From the NCBI RefSeq assembly GCF_014042355.1, contig NZ_JACEZU010000001.1, forward strand, positions 496,001-560,000: a stretch of DNA of 64,000 bases, written 5' to 3'. Under the pieces are notes generated by a model that worked only from the letters and a program-made list of their open reading frames with translations, did not search any database and was not told the DNA's origin. How positions within the stretch are numbered: the stretch's first letter is position 1; the number at the start of each line of letters is the position of its first letter. Of this stretch, positions 18,350 to 28,665 are shown in pieces. The translations under genes and the position numbers were made by a program. Source of the stretch: Rugamonas apoptosis (lineage in GTDB: Bacteria > Pseudomonadota > Gammaproteobacteria > Burkholderiales > Burkholderiaceae_D).

Positions 18350-19891
18350 TTAAAATGCGCCGGATTTCTTGAAATCAGCAATGGCGGCCGACAGCGCAGC
18401 TTCGCCGTCCTTGTCCAGTTGCTTGGTTTCTTCGATCTTGGCCAGCAGCGCAGCTTGCTTGGTCTTCAGGTACGAATGCAGACCGGCTTCGAATGGCAGT
18501 ACTTTCTTGACGGTGACGTCGTCCAGGTAGCCTTTGTTCACGGCGAACAGCGAGGCGGCCATCAGCGAGATCGACAGTGGCGAATACTGAGCCTGCTTCA
18601 GCAGTTCGGTCACGCGGGCACCGCGGTCCAGCTGCTTGCGGGTCGATTCGTCCAGGTCGGAAGCGAACTGCGCGAACGCAGCCAGTTCACGGTACTGCGC
18701 TAAGTCGGTACGGATACCGCCGGACAGGTTTTTGATGACCTTGGTCTGGGCGGCGCCACCGACGCGCGACACGGAAATACCGGCGTTAATCGCAGGACGG
18801 ATACCGGAGTTGAACAACGACGTTTCCAGGAAGATCTGGCCGTCGGTAATCGAAATCACGTTGGTCGGCACGAATGCGGACACGTCGCCAGCCTGGGTTT
18901 CGATGATCGGCAGTGCCGTCAGCGAACCGGTCTTGCCTTTGACGGCGCCGCCGGTGAAGGCTTCGACGTAGTCGGCGTTGACGCGGGCTGCGCGTTCCAG
19001 CAGACGGCTGTGCAGGTAGAACACGTCGCCTGGGTACGCTTCGCGGCCTGGTGGGCGGCGCAGCAGCAGCGAGATCTGACGGTATGCCACAGCTTGCTTG
19101 GACAAGTCATCGTACACGATCAGGGCGTCTTCGCCGCGGTCGCGGAAGTATTCGCCCATGGTGCAGCCCGAGTAGGCCGAGATGTACTGCATCGCTGCCG
19201 ATTCGGCGGCCGAAGCGGCCACGACGATGGTGTACTCCATGGCGCCGTGCTGTTCCAGCGAACGCACGATGTTCTTGATGGTCGATGCCTTCTGGCCGAT
19301 GGCGACGTAGATGCACGTCATGCCCTGGCCCTTCTGGTTGATGATGGCATCGACGGCCACGGCCGATTTACCGGTCTGGCGGTCGCCAATGATCAGCTCA
19401 CGCTGGCCACGGCCGATCGGCACCATGGCGTCGATCGATTTCAAGCCGGTCTGCATCGGCTGCGACACGGATTCGCGGGCGATCACGCCGGGGGCGATTT
19501 TTTCGATTGGCGAAGTCAGCTTGGCGTCGATGGCGCCTTTGCCGTCGATCGGCTGGCCCAGCGCGTTGACCACACGGCCGCGCAGTTCAGGACCGACTGG
19601 CACTTCCAGAATGCGGCCGGTGCACTTGACCGTGTCGCCTTCGGAGATGTGCTCGTAAGCACCCAGAATCACGGCGCCGACGGAGTCGCGCTCCAGGTTC
19701 ATCGCCAGACCAAAGGTGTTGCCAGGGAATTCCAGCATCTCGCCTTGCATCACTTCGGACAGGCCGTGGATGCGGCAGATACCGTCGGCGACGGAAATAA
19801 CCGTGCCTTGGTTGCGCACTTCAGCGCCGCCGTCAAGACCTTGGATCCGGCTCTTGATCAACTCGCTGATTTCAGATGGGTTGAGTTGCAT
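18350..19891 (-). CDS. atpA: ATP synthase F1 subunit alpha
   Basis: 513 residues, the non-catalytic nucleotide-binding subunit of F1. The P-loop GDRQTGKS is at residues 169-176; the N-terminal [14 protein letters not shown] segment binds delta. The visr-type segment [13 protein letters not shown] is intact. Length is standard. It is separated from atpH by 67 bp and from atpG by 60 bp. Confidence 0.98.
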   Translation of the reverse strand: MQLNPSEISELIKSRIQGLDGGAEVRNQGTVISVADGICRIHGLSEVMQGEMLEFPGNTFGLAMNLERDSVGAVILGAYEHISEGDTVKCTGRILEVPVGPELRGRVVNALGQPIDGKGAIDAKLTSPIEKIAPGVIARESVSQPMQTGLKSIDAMVPIGRGQRELIIGDRQTGKSAVAVDAIINQKGQGMTCIYVAIGQKASTIKNIVRSLEQHGAMEYTIVVAASAAESAAMQYISAYSGCTMGEYFRDRGEDALIVYDDLSKQAVAYRQISLLLRRPPGREAYPGDVFYLHSRLLERAARVNADYVEAFTGGAVKGKTGSLTALPIIETQAGDVSAFVPTNVISITDGQIFLETSLFNSGIRPAINAGISVSRVGGAAQTKVIKNLSGGIRTDLAQYRELAAFAQFASDLDESTRKQLDRGARVTELLKQAQYSPLSISLMAASLFAVNKGYLDDVTVKKVLPFEAGLHSYLKTKQAALLAKIEETKQLDKDGEAALSAAIADFKKSGAF

Positions 19892-19958
19892 ACTAACTCC
19901 TAAAAGTGTTTCTCTCAGCTTGCGCGAGGGGAAGAATCTGTTCTAAGCAGGCGGTCCC

Positions 19959-20504
19959 TTAGGCCGCCAGCGCAGCACGCATGTGCTGCAGCTTGGCGCG
20001 GACCGAAGTGTCGAGCACTTCATCGCCCACCACCACGCGCACGCCACCGATCAGCGATGGATCAACCGTGACGGCTGGATTGAGCTTGCGGCTGAATTTC
20101 TTTTCCAGCGTCGCGACCAGCTCGGCCACTTGCGCCGTGCTCAGCTCAAACGCGCTGGAAATGGCTGCATCCGCCGCACCTTCCACACTGTTTTTCAACA
20201 GTTGGAATTGCGCGCCGATTTCCGGCAGCAGACTGATGCGGCCGTTTTCGACCAGCATCGCCAGGAAGTTCTTGGCTTCCGTATTCAGCGGCGACTTCAC
20301 CAGGGTGGTGATAGTGGCGATCACATCGCTCTCCGACACTTTCGGATTACGGGCGAACGCTTGTACCTCGGGGTGGGTACCGATCTGGGCCAGTTCGGAC
20401 ACCAGTTCGGACCACGCCGCGAGGCTGAACGATTCCTTACCTGCTTGGGCTACGCGGAACAGGGCTTCCGCGTAGGGACGGGCGACGGTTGCGTTTTCTG
20501 CCAT
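19959..20504 (-). CDS. atpH: ATP synthase F1 subunit delta
   Basis: 181 residues, the peripheral-stalk cap that joins alpha to the b subunits. It begins [16 protein letters not shown] and has the OSCP-type C-terminal motif [19 protein letters not shown]. It starts 2 bp after the atpF stop, so translation is probably coupled. Confidence 0.97.
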   Translation of the reverse strand: MAENATVARPYAEALFRVAQAGKESFSLAAWSELVSELAQIGTHPEVQAFARNPKVSESDVIATITTLVKSPLNTEAKNFLAMLVENGRISLLPEIGAQFQLLKNSVEGAADAAISSAFELSTAQVAELVATLEKKFSRKLNPAVTVDPSLIGGVRVVVGDEVLDTSVRAKLQHMRAALAA

Positions 20505-20506
20505 GA

Positions 20507-20977
20507 TTACAGCTCGACAGCCAGGCGCGACAGCAGATCGGCGTGGGCCGCTGCGGAAACTTCGCGCTTCAGGATTTGCTCGGCGCCCTTGACAGCCAGG
20601 TCAGCCACCTGAGCGCGCAGTGCTTCGCGAGCCTTGGCCACTTGCTGATCGGCGTCTGCCTTGGCTTGCGCAATGATGCGGTCCGCTTCGGCTTGTGCAT
20701 TAGCTTTGATTTCTTCCGCGACCAGTTGCGCACGCTTTTCGGCGTCCGCAACGCGCTGCGAAGCTTCTTCGCGTGCACCGGCCAGTGCATCGGCCGCACG
20801 CTTCTCAGCGACGACCATGGCTTGCTGGCCCTGGTCAGCCGCAGCCAGACCGTCAGCGATACGCTTGGCACGCTCATCCAACGCCGTGTTCAGCGCTGGA
20901 AATACGAACTTCATCGAAACCCAGACCAACACCGCGAAGGTGAGCATCTGGCCGATGAGCGACATATTGATGTCCAT
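20507..20977 (-). CDS. atpF: ATP synthase Fo subunit b
   Basis: 156 residues. One N-terminal transmembrane helix (roughly residues 5-25) is followed by a long charged Ala-rich helix that forms the peripheral stalk coiled coil. Length and order are canonical (atpE before it, atpH after it). Confidence 0.96.
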   Translation of the reverse strand: MDINMSLIGQMLTFAVLVWVSMKFVFPALNTALDERAKRIADGLAAADQGQQAMVVAEKRAADALAGAREEASQRVADAEKRAQLVAEEIKANAQAEADRIIAQAKADADQQVAKAREALRAQVADLAVKGAEQILKREVSAAAHADLLSRLAVEL

Positions 20978-21020
20978 ACCTTTGCTCCTAACTAAAAGTT
21001 TCTCCTAGGGTTGGAGCAGA

Positions 21021-21302
<282 letters not shown>

Positions 21303-21364
21303 TTATTTCTCCTAAGATTTTAAAAAAGACTACAGATACCAAAAAATGAAAAACGATTTGTTGC

Positions 21365-22192
<828 letters not shown>

Positions 22193-22561
22193 TTAAACTG
22201 CGAGCAGTGAAAACCAGTAAGCCAAGGTTGCCACCGCGAAACCTAAGATCAGCCATAACCAAGAGGCCGACTGAAACAGCGCCAGTGCCAGTACGAACAG
22301 CACTACCGTGGTAAAAATCTTTACGACTTCGGCGCGGATATGCGTCCGAAAAGCTCGGTTGGCGTCATTTGAGCCGCCCGCGACGATCATCGCGTACATC
22401 AGACTCCCGATGACTGCGATTCCTCCGCCGTATGCGGCCGACCAACCTTTCAACGCGCTGCTCATGGTTCCCACGAGCAAGGCAAACCCAGTGGCGATAA
22501 CCAACTGGAGGGTGACAACTCGATACACGGGCCGGGAAATACTTTGTGTTGTATCACTCAC
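22193..22561 (-). CDS. atpI: ATP synthase protein I
   Basis: 122 residues with four hydrophobic segments, the usual small first gene of the atp operon. AtpI assists assembly of the c ring or Mg2+ supply; it is not part of the final complex. Its start at 22561 marks the beginning of the operon. Confidence 0.9.
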   Translation of the reverse strand: MSDTTQSISRPVYRVVTLQLVIATGFALLVGTMSSALKGWSAAYGGGIAVIGSLMYAMIVAGGSNDANRAFRTHIRAEVVKIFTTVVLFVLALALFQSASWLWLILGFAVATLAYWFSLLAV

Positions 22562-22887
22562 GCGCCAGGTTCCTAGAGATGTCGATATACCAAAGACACG
22601 GGATTATAAGTGTCTTTACGTATCAACGTCAAACATTGCTGCACCGCAGCAGAGCATTTGCGGCTTGAAAGCGACGCTTTTAGAACCATATAACTAAAGT
22701 TTGCACCTTTTTGGGGCGCTTGAACCGAGCCGGTATTGTATGGGTTTTTGCTTATGTGAAACTGACAGCGGGGCCGGTTTGCAACAAATTGTGGCGCTCG
22801 CCGGGCGGGGGGTGGGATTTACCCAACAGTAACAATGTTCGCTTGGCAAGTTTTCCGATAGGAATTAATTTTTGCCGGCGGTGTTGT
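22562..22887. other. Intergenic region upstream of the atp operon
   Basis: About 330 bp between atpI and the parB terminator. It is less GC-rich than the flanking genes and must hold the atp promoter, because parB is terminated upstream. No clear sigma-70 boxes could be picked by eye with confidence, and no RNA gene or open frame with a ribosome site was seen. Confidence 0.5.
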
Positions 22888-22922
22888 AAAAAAACAAGGC
22901 ACCTCAGCGGTGCCTTGTTTTT
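22888..22922 (-). terminator. Terminator after parB
   Basis: A hairpin with arms AAACAAGGCACC and GGTGCCTTGTTT and a short TCAGC loop is flanked by A and T runs, so it could work in both directions. It sits about 40 bp downstream of the parB stop and separates the parAB unit from the atp operon. Confidence 0.9.
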
Positions 22923-22962
22923 GTGACAATCTGGTGTCACGCGCTGGTGTCACCAACCAAGC

Positions 22963-23850
22963 TCAGGCACGCAGCCGGGCCAGCACGCCGTCCAGAATGT
23001 CGAGGTCGGCGAAATCGATGATCATCTGGCCGCGGCCTTTCGTCCCCATCTTGAACACCACCGGCGTGGCCAGGGCGTCCGACAGTTCCTCTTCCAGGCG
23101 CAGGATGTCGCCCGACTTCTCCTTCTGGGCTTTTTCGGCCGGATGGGCTTGCTGCTCCTCCAGCGTCTTGTTGACCAGCTTTTCCGTTTCCCGTACGGAA
23201 AGACGCTTGGCCACCACCAGGTTGGCCAGCGTGATCTGGGTGGCCGCGTCCACGGCCAGCAGCGCGCGCGCGTGCCCCATGTCGATATCGCCGGCCATCA
23301 ACATGGTTTGCACCGGCGCGGCCAGGTTCATCAGGCGCAGCAGGTTGCTGACGGCGCTGCGCGAACGGCCGACAGCCGTGGCCGCCTGTTCATGCGTGAA
23401 ACTGAAGTCCGTGATCAGGCGGTGGATGCCTTGCGCTTCTTCCAGCGGATTCAAATCCTCGCGTTGAATATTTTCGATCAGCGCCATGGCGGCGGCGGCC
23501 TGGTCGTCCACATCGCGCACCAACACCGGGAGCTGTTCCAGTCCGGCCAGTTGTGCGGCGCGGAAGCGGCGCTCGCCGGCGATGATTTCATATTTGGTCA
23601 GGCCGGTCGCCTTGTCCTTGCCCACCGGGCGCACCAGGATAGGCTGCATGATGCCCTGGGTCTTGATGGAGGCGGCCAGCTCCTGCAAGCCGCCCTCGTC
23701 CATGCGGGTACGGGGCTGATACTTGCCCGCTTGCATTTGCGACACGGGCAATTCGGACGGCGTACCCAGCGCCGGATTGTTCAGGTCGCCATCGCCGCCG
23801 AGCAGCGCGTCCAGGCCACGACCGAGGCCCTTGAGTTTTTTGGTTGCCAT
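22963..23850 (-). CDS. parB: Chromosome-partitioning protein ParB
   Basis: 295 residues from the ATG at 23850 (MATKKLKGLGRGLDALLGG), the usual ParB N-terminus. The CTPase/ParB-box region has AGERRFRAAQLAGLEQ and ENIQREDLNPLEEA, followed by the HTH segment EQAATAVGRSRSAVSNLLRL and a C-terminal dimerisation domain. ParB loads on parS sites, two of which lie at 27.46 and 27.54 kb. It is encoded 14 bp after parA. Confidence 0.96.
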   Translation of the reverse strand: MATKKLKGLGRGLDALLGGDGDLNNPALGTPSELPVSQMQAGKYQPRTRMDEGGLQELAASIKTQGIMQPILVRPVGKDKATGLTKYEIIAGERRFRAAQLAGLEQLPVLVRDVDDQAAAAMALIENIQREDLNPLEEAQGIHRLITDFSFTHEQAATAVGRSRSAVSNLLRLMNLAAPVQTMLMAGDIDMGHARALLAVDAATQITLANLVVAKRLSVRETEKLVNKTLEEQQAHPAEKAQKEKSGDILRLEEELSDALATPVVFKMGTKGRGQMIIDFADLDILDGVLARLRA

Positions 23851-23864
23851 GCTGAGAACTTCCC

Positions 23865-24635
23865 TTACATTTTCTTGATGCGTTCCACCATCTCGGCGCC
23901 GAACGCGATATACGCTTGCGCACCTTTGGACGATGGATCGAAAGTCACGCCCGGCAAGCCGTAGGATGGCGCTTCGGCCAGCCGCACGTTGCGCGGGATG
24001 ATGGTGTTGAATACCTTGTCGCCGAAGTGCTGCTCCAGCTGGGCCGACACTTGTTGCGACAGCGTCATGCGCGGATCGAACATCACCCGCAACAGGCCGA
24101 TGATCTTCAAGTCCTGGTTCAGGTTGGCGTGCACCTTCTTGATGGTGTTGACCAGGTCCGACAAGCCTTCCAGCGCGTAGTACTCGCACTGCATGGGGAT
24201 GATCACGCCGTGCGCCGCGCACAGGCCGTTCAGCGTCAGCATCGACAGGGCGGGCGGGCAATCGATCAGGATGAACTCGTAGTCCTTGTCCACCAGCGCC
24301 AGCGCATCCTTCAGGCGGCGTTCGCGGTTATCCAGCTCCACCATCTCCACTTCGGCGCCGGCCAGTTCGCGGTTGGACGGCAGCACGTCGAAGCGCCCCG
24401 CTTCCGAACGCTGGCGCGCGCTGGCGACATCGGATTCACCCAGCATCACCTCGTAGGTGGAAGCCTTCAGCCCGGCCTTGTTGATGCCGGCACCCATGGT
24501 GGCATTGCCTTGTGGGTCCAGGTCCACCAGCAGCACGCGCTGGTCCAGCTTGGCCAGTCCGGCCGCCAGGTTCACGCTGGTGGTGGTCTTGCCTACGCCG
24601 CCCTTTTGATTCGCTACGCAAAAAATTTTCGCCAT
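23865..24635 (-). CDS. parA: Chromosome-partitioning ATPase ParA (Soj)
   Basis: 256 residues from the ATG at 24635. The deviant Walker A QKGGVGKTTT is at residues 10-19, and DLDPQGN and IDCPPAL supply the switch and Walker B motifs. It pairs with ParB to move origin regions apart. The upstream 146 bp hold strong palindromes that may control it. Confidence 0.96.
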   Translation of the reverse strand: MAKIFCVANQKGGVGKTTTSVNLAAGLAKLDQRVLLVDLDPQGNATMGAGINKAGLKASTYEVMLGESDVASARQRSEAGRFDVLPSNRELAGAEVEMVELDNRERRLKDALALVDKDYEFILIDCPPALSMLTLNGLCAAHGVIIPMQCEYYALEGLSDLVNTIKKVHANLNQDLKIIGLLRVMFDPRMTLSQQVSAQLEQHFGDKVFNTIIPRNVRLAEAPSYGLPGVTFDPSSKGAQAYIAFGAEMVERIKKM

Positions 24636-24725
24636 GTATATTCTTATCAGGAGTTGCCGTACCTGCGCGGCGGCTTTCATGCAGCCACCGGCGATACGAT
24701 TAATATTATTTATACTATTACTACG

Positions 24726-24785
24726 GTATAAACGATTTATACTATTTATACCGAATAAACCATTTAAACCGTATAAATCGTTTAT
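24726..24785. promoter_or_regulatory. Palindrome cluster upstream of parA
   Basis: A perfect 17-bp dyad GTATAAA-CGA-TTTATAC occupies 24726-24742. A further copy in inverted order, GTATAAATCGTTTAT, lies at 24771-24785 and touches the rsmG stop; between them are degenerate copies (TTTATACC, AATAAACC, TTTAAACC). The AT-rich block stands out from the GC-rich surroundings. It could be an operator or promoter for parA, or a folded RNA at the end of rsmG. Confidence 0.5.
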
Positions 24786-25429
24786 TCAGTTTTGCAGATA
24801 AATACCAGATGACGCTCCGCGCCCAGCCCCGGCACCTCCAAAGGCTGTAATTTGCTCACTTTCCATGGCTCTGGCAGTCGCTCTCGCTCCTCGGCCGGGG
24901 CCACCCCTTTCAAGGCGATGAATTGACCGCCCTCCTCCAGCAGGTGTCCTGACCAGTTGATGAAGTCGGACAGGTCCGCGAACGCCCGCGAGGTGATCAC
25001 GTCGAACGGCTGCTTCACTTGCAGCTGCTCCACCCGCATCGTGTACACGGTCACGTTGGCCAGGCCCAGCTCCGCCTTCACCTGGTTGAGGAAGGCCGTT
25101 TTCTTATGCACCGTGTCGATCATCGACACTTTCATGTCCGGCCGCGCGATGGCCAGCACGATGCCGGGCAGCCCGCCGCCCGCGCCCACGTCCAGCACGT
25201 TGCGCGCGCCCGCGAAGGCCGGCACGGCGGCCAGCGAATCGAGCAGGTGCAAGGTCACCATCTGCATGGGATCGCGCACCGACGTCAGGTTGTACACGCT
25301 GTTCCACTTGTTCAGCAGCGCCAGATAGTCCAGCAACTGCTCCACTTGCTGCGCGTTCAGTTCCAGGTGCAAACCCTTGATGCCATCGTTCAGGACCTGC
25401 GACAGCGCGTTACGGTCAAACACCTTCAT
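24782..25429 (-). CDS. rsmG: 16S rRNA (guanine527-N7)-methyltransferase
   Basis: 215 residues. The SAM-binding motif [17 protein letters not shown] lies near residue 80, and [13 protein letters not shown] near 138 is the family motif. It methylates G527 of 16S rRNA. Its start overlaps the mnmG stop by 4 bp, so the pair is translationally coupled, as in most proteobacteria near the origin. Confidence 0.96.
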   Translation of the reverse strand: MKVFDRNALSQVLNDGIKGLHLELNAQQVEQLLDYLALLNKWNSVYNLTSVRDPMQMVTLHLLDSLAAVPAFAGARNVLDVGAGGGLPGIVLAIARPDMKVSMIDTVHKKTAFLNQVKAELGLANVTVYTMRVEQLQVKQPFDVITSRAFADLSDFINWSGHLLEEGGQFIALKGVAPAEERERLPEPWKVSKLQPLEVPGLGAERHLVFICKTE

Positions 25430-27357
25430 TGAGCAGCCTCTTCCTTGAGGGTGGCGAAGCCGCCGTAACCGGCCTTCTTCAAATGCACCAGCAGCAGCGA
25501 AATGGCGGCCGGCGTCACGCCGGAAATACGCGATGCCTGGCCCAGGGTTTCGGGCCGCTGGGCATGCAGCTTTTGCCGCACTTCCACCGACAGCGCCGTG
25601 ATGTCCAGGTAGTTGAACGCTTCCGGCAGCTTGAGGTTTTCGTAGTGTTCGTGGCGCTCCACCTCTTTGGTCTGGCGGTCGATATAGCCCGAATACTTGA
25701 GCTGGATTTCGACCTGCTCGCGCACCGCCGCATCGCTCACGCCGGGGCCGGCCAGCTCGCGGCCATCCACGCCGGACAGGCTCATCAGTTTTTCATACTC
25801 GACGCCGGGACGGCGCAGCAGGTCGGCCAGCGAATATTCACGCTCGATGGCCTGGCCTATCACACGCTCCGATTCGGCCGCCGCCAGGATGCGCGGGTTG
25901 ACCCAGGTGGAACGCAGCCGTTCCAGTTCCTGCGCCACCGCTTCGCGCTTGCGGTCGAACGCGGCCCACTGGGCGTCGCCCACGCAGCCGAGCTTGCGGC
26001 CGATTTCCGTCAGGCGCATATCGGCGTTGTCTTCGCGCAGGCTCAAACGATACTCGGCGCGGCTGGTGAACATGCGGTACGGTTCCTGCACCCCCTGCGT
26101 AACGAGGTCATCGACCAGCACGCCCAGGTAGGCTTCCGAACGGCCCGGCGTCCACGACTCGCGGCCCGAGGTTTGCAGCGCCGCGTTGATACCGGCCAGC
26201 ATGCCTTGCGCGGCCGCTTCCTCGTAGCCGGTGGTGCCGTTGATCTGGCCGGCGAAATACAGGCCGGAAATGGCCTTCGTTTCCAGCGACGCTTTCAGGC
26301 CGCGCGGGTCGAAATAATCGTACTCGATGGCATAGCCGGGACGCAGGATGAAGGCGTTTTCCATGCCCTTCATCGAGCGCACCAGGTTCAATTGCACGTC
26401 GAACGGCAGGCTGGTCGAGATGCCATTCGGGTAGAACTCATTGGTGGTCAAGCCTTCCGGCTCCAGGAAAATCTGGTGCGATTCCTTGGCCGAGAAGCGG
26501 TGGATCTTGTCCTCGATGGACGGGCAGTAACGGGGGCCCACGCCCTCGATCACGCCGGTGTACATGGGGCTGCGGTCCAGGCCGGCACGGATGATGTCGT
26601 GCGTCTGGCTGTTGGTGTGGGTGACCCAGCACGGCATCTGGCGCGGGTGCATGGCGGCGTTGCCCATCACGGAGAACACGGGCACCGGATCCAGGTCACC
26701 CGGCTGTTCAGTCATGGCGGCGAAGTCGATGCTGCGGCCGTCGATGCGCGGCGGCGTGCCCGTCTTCAGGCGGCCTTGCGGCAGCTTCAATTCTTTCAAC
26801 CGGGCCGACAGGGAAATGGCGGGCGGATCGCCGGCGCGGCCGGCCGAGTAGTTTTGCAGGCCGACGTGGATCTTACCGTCAAGGAAAGTACCGGCCGTCA
26901 GCACCACGGCGCGCGACGCGAACTTGAGGCCGATCTGGGTGACGGCGCCAACCACGCGGTCGCCCTCCACCATCAGGTCGTCCACGGCTTGCTGGAACAG
27001 CCACAGGTTGGGCTGATTCTCCAGCCGCGAACGGATGGCTTGCTTGTACAGCATGCGGTCGGCCTGGGCGCGGGTGGCGCGCACGGCGGGGCCTTTGGAG
27101 GAATTGAGGATGCGGAACTGGATGCCCGATTCGTCGGTGGCGATCGCCATCGCGCCGCCCATGGCGTCGACTTCTTTGACCAGATGGCCTTTGCCGATAC
27201 CGCCGATGGATGGGTTGCACGACATCTGGCCCAGCGTCTCTATGTTGTGCGTCAACAGCAGAGTCTTCTGCCCCATGCGGGCGGAAGCGAGGGCCGCCTC
27301 GGTACCGGCGTGACCACCGCCGACAACGATGACGTCGAATTCAGTAGGAAATAACAT
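25426..27357 (-). CDS. mnmG: tRNA uridine 5-carboxymethylaminomethyl modification enzyme MnmG
   Basis: 643 residues. The FAD-binding [10 protein letters not shown] is at residues 12-21, and [13 protein letters not shown] near 45 and [16 protein letters not shown] segment ([15 protein letters not shown]) near 196 are family signatures. With MnmE (not in the window) it modifies wobble uridines of several tRNAs. It starts the mnmG-rsmG unit; the parS sites lie 100-200 bp upstream of it. Confidence 0.97.
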   Translation of the reverse strand: MLFPTEFDVIVVGGGHAGTEAALASARMGQKTLLLTHNIETLGQMSCNPSIGGIGKGHLVKEVDAMGGAMAIATDESGIQFRILNSSKGPAVRATRAQADRMLYKQAIRSRLENQPNLWLFQQAVDDLMVEGDRVVGAVTQIGLKFASRAVVLTAGTFLDGKIHVGLQNYSAGRAGDPPAISLSARLKELKLPQGRLKTGTPPRIDGRSIDFAAMTEQPGDLDPVPVFSVMGNAAMHPRQMPCWVTHTNSQTHDIIRAGLDRSPMYTGVIEGVGPRYCPSIEDKIHRFSAKESHQIFLEPEGLTTNEFYPNGISTSLPFDVQLNLVRSMKGMENAFILRPGYAIEYDYFDPRGLKASLETKAISGLYFAGQINGTTGYEEAAAQGMLAGINAALQTSGRESWTPGRSEAYLGVLVDDLVTQGVQEPYRMFTSRAEYRLSLREDNADMRLTEIGRKLGCVGDAQWAAFDRKREAVAQELERLRSTWVNPRILAAAESERVIGQAIEREYSLADLLRRPGVEYEKLMSLSGVDGRELAGPGVSDAAVREQVEIQLKYSGYIDRQTKEVERHEHYENLKLPEAFNYLDITALSVEVRQKLHAQRPETLGQASRISGVTPAAISLLLVHLKKAGYGGFATLKEEAAQ

Positions 27358-27457
27358 GATGGAATTGGTAAATGCGAAGGGATTGAGGTCAGATTATAGA
27401 GTCTTTTTTCAGCTGCGAATTTTTTCAGCACAAATTTTCATCAAACCGGGCATAAAT

Positions 27458-27473
27458 TGTTCCACGTGGAACA
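27458..27473. promoter_or_regulatory. parS: parS site 1
   Basis: TGTTCCACGTGGAACA, a perfect 16-bp palindrome of the bacterial parS type that ParB binds. It is about 3.6 kb from the parB start and lies in the intergenic region upstream of mnmG. Confidence 0.93.
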
Positions 27474-27508
27474 GGGCTCAAGTGACGAATTTTGGCGGCC
27501 AAAAAACA

Positions 27509-27535
27509 AAAAGGGCGCCCCTTTCGGTGGCGCCC
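27509..27535 (-). terminator. Terminator of the TauE-type transporter gene
   Basis: On the minus strand, GGGCGCC pairs with GGCGCCC around a short loop and is followed by TTTTTG. It lies about 25 bp after the transporter stop, between the two parS sites. Confidence 0.8.
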
Positions 27536-27539
27536 CCTG

Positions 27540-27555
27540 TGTTCCACGTGGAACA
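27540..27555. promoter_or_regulatory. parS: parS site 2
   Basis: A second exact copy of TGTTCCACGTGGAACA, 82 bp from the first and ending 2 bp before the stop of the neighbouring transporter gene. Two perfect copies in 100 bp leave little doubt that this is a ParB loading zone. Confidence 0.93.
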
Positions 27556-27557
27556 AT

Positions 27558-28328
27558 CTATGCTAGTCGGATCACCGCGTCGTAGCCGGTCTTGCAGATC
27601 AAGACCGCCACCACCACCAGGAACAACTTGCGGACGAAAGCGCTGCCATGCTTGAGCGCCATGCGCGAGCCGACGATGGAACCGCCGATCTGCGCCACCG
27701 CCATCATCGCGCCCAGCTGCCAGACCAGGTGGCCGCTGTAACCGAACCACAGCAGCGCGGCGAAGTTGCACGCCACGTTGACGATTTTGGCCACGGCCGA
27801 CGCACCGAGGAAGTCGAAGCCGAACACACGTACGAACAGGAATACCAGGAAGCTGCCCGTGCCCGGACCGAAGAAGCCGTCATAGAAACCGATGCAGGCG
27901 CCGACGCCCAGCGCCAGCGCCTGTTCCTTGGCGCCGCTGTGCATGGGCGCATGGACGGCGCCCAGGTCCTTGCGGGCGAAGGTGTAGACGGCCACGGCCA
28001 GCAGGATGAACGGCAGCAGCGCGCGCATGAAGTCGGGCGATACCTTGGTCACCGTGTAGGCGCCGGCGAAGGCGAACACCAGCGCGGCGATGGCGGCCGG
28101 CGCCGCCGTCGACCAGGCGATCTTCACCCGGCGCGCATAGCTGACGGCCGCCACGCTGGTGCCGCAGATGCTGGCCAGTTTGTTGGTACCGATCAGCGTG
28201 GCTGGGGCCATGTTGGGAAAGACTGAAAACAGCGCCGGAATCTGGATCAATCCCCCGCCCCCGACCACCGCATCCACCAGCCCCGCGCCGAACGCGGCCA
28301 CACCCAACACCAGATAATCAACCATCAC
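27558..28328 (-). CDS. TauE/SafE family transporter
   Basis: 256 residues and about eight membrane segments. The N-terminal GAGLVDAVVGGGGLIQIPAL and the central IGFYDGFFGPGTGSF are the two halves of the TauE/SafE (DUF81) signature. The family exports sulfite, sulfoacetate or similar anions; the substrate here is unknown. A start one codon later (second Met) is equally possible. Confidence 0.9.
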   Translation of the reverse strand: MMVDYLVLGVAAFGAGLVDAVVGGGGLIQIPALFSVFPNMAPATLIGTNKLASICGTSVAAVSYARRVKIAWSTAAPAAIAALVFAFAGAYTVTKVSPDFMRALLPFILLAVAVYTFARKDLGAVHAPMHSGAKEQALALGVGACIGFYDGFFGPGTGSFLVFLFVRVFGFDFLGASAVAKIVNVACNFAALLWFGYSGHLVWQLGAMMAVAQIGGSIVGSRMALKHGSAFVRKLFLVVVAVLICKTGYDAVIRLA

Positions 28329-28665
28329 CTACCCTATCGAAGCAAGAAAACAAGGGCCTTATTGTACGGAAGAAAGAGCAACCCAACCGGGCGGCCCCGA
28401 TGCCGATTGCGCATAGTTGCGCCCGCAATCCGCCCAACATCCGCCCAACATCCGCCCAACCTCGCCCCAACCGGCGAACTCCGGCAACGACCGTCACCCG
28501 TAGCTGGACGCTGAGCCGCGGCCCATCGCCGGGGCCAGCCGCCATCCGGCATAATCAAGCCCGCATCAACCTCCCATCAAACCAACATCCAGCCTCATGC
28601 CGATGCCGCATAGTTGCCCGCTTGGTGTAAGCTTCACGTGAAATCCACAACCCGCGGAAACCGCC
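28329..28665. other. Intergenic region with short repeats
   Basis: 337 bp between divergent genes. It contains an 11-bp tandem repeat (28428-28471) and two near-copies of a ~25-bp element around GCATAGTTGC at 28399-28426 and 28597-28621. The core TTCACGTGAA at 28633-28642 is a weak parS look-alike, 12 of 16 positions. No gene was seen. Confidence 0.6.
28428..28471. repeat. 11-bp tandem repeat ATCCGCCCAAC
   Basis: Three perfect head-to-tail copies (28428-28460) plus one degenerate copy CTCGCCCCAAC. A unit of 11 bp puts successive copies on the same face of the helix. No function is evident. Confidence 0.85.
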
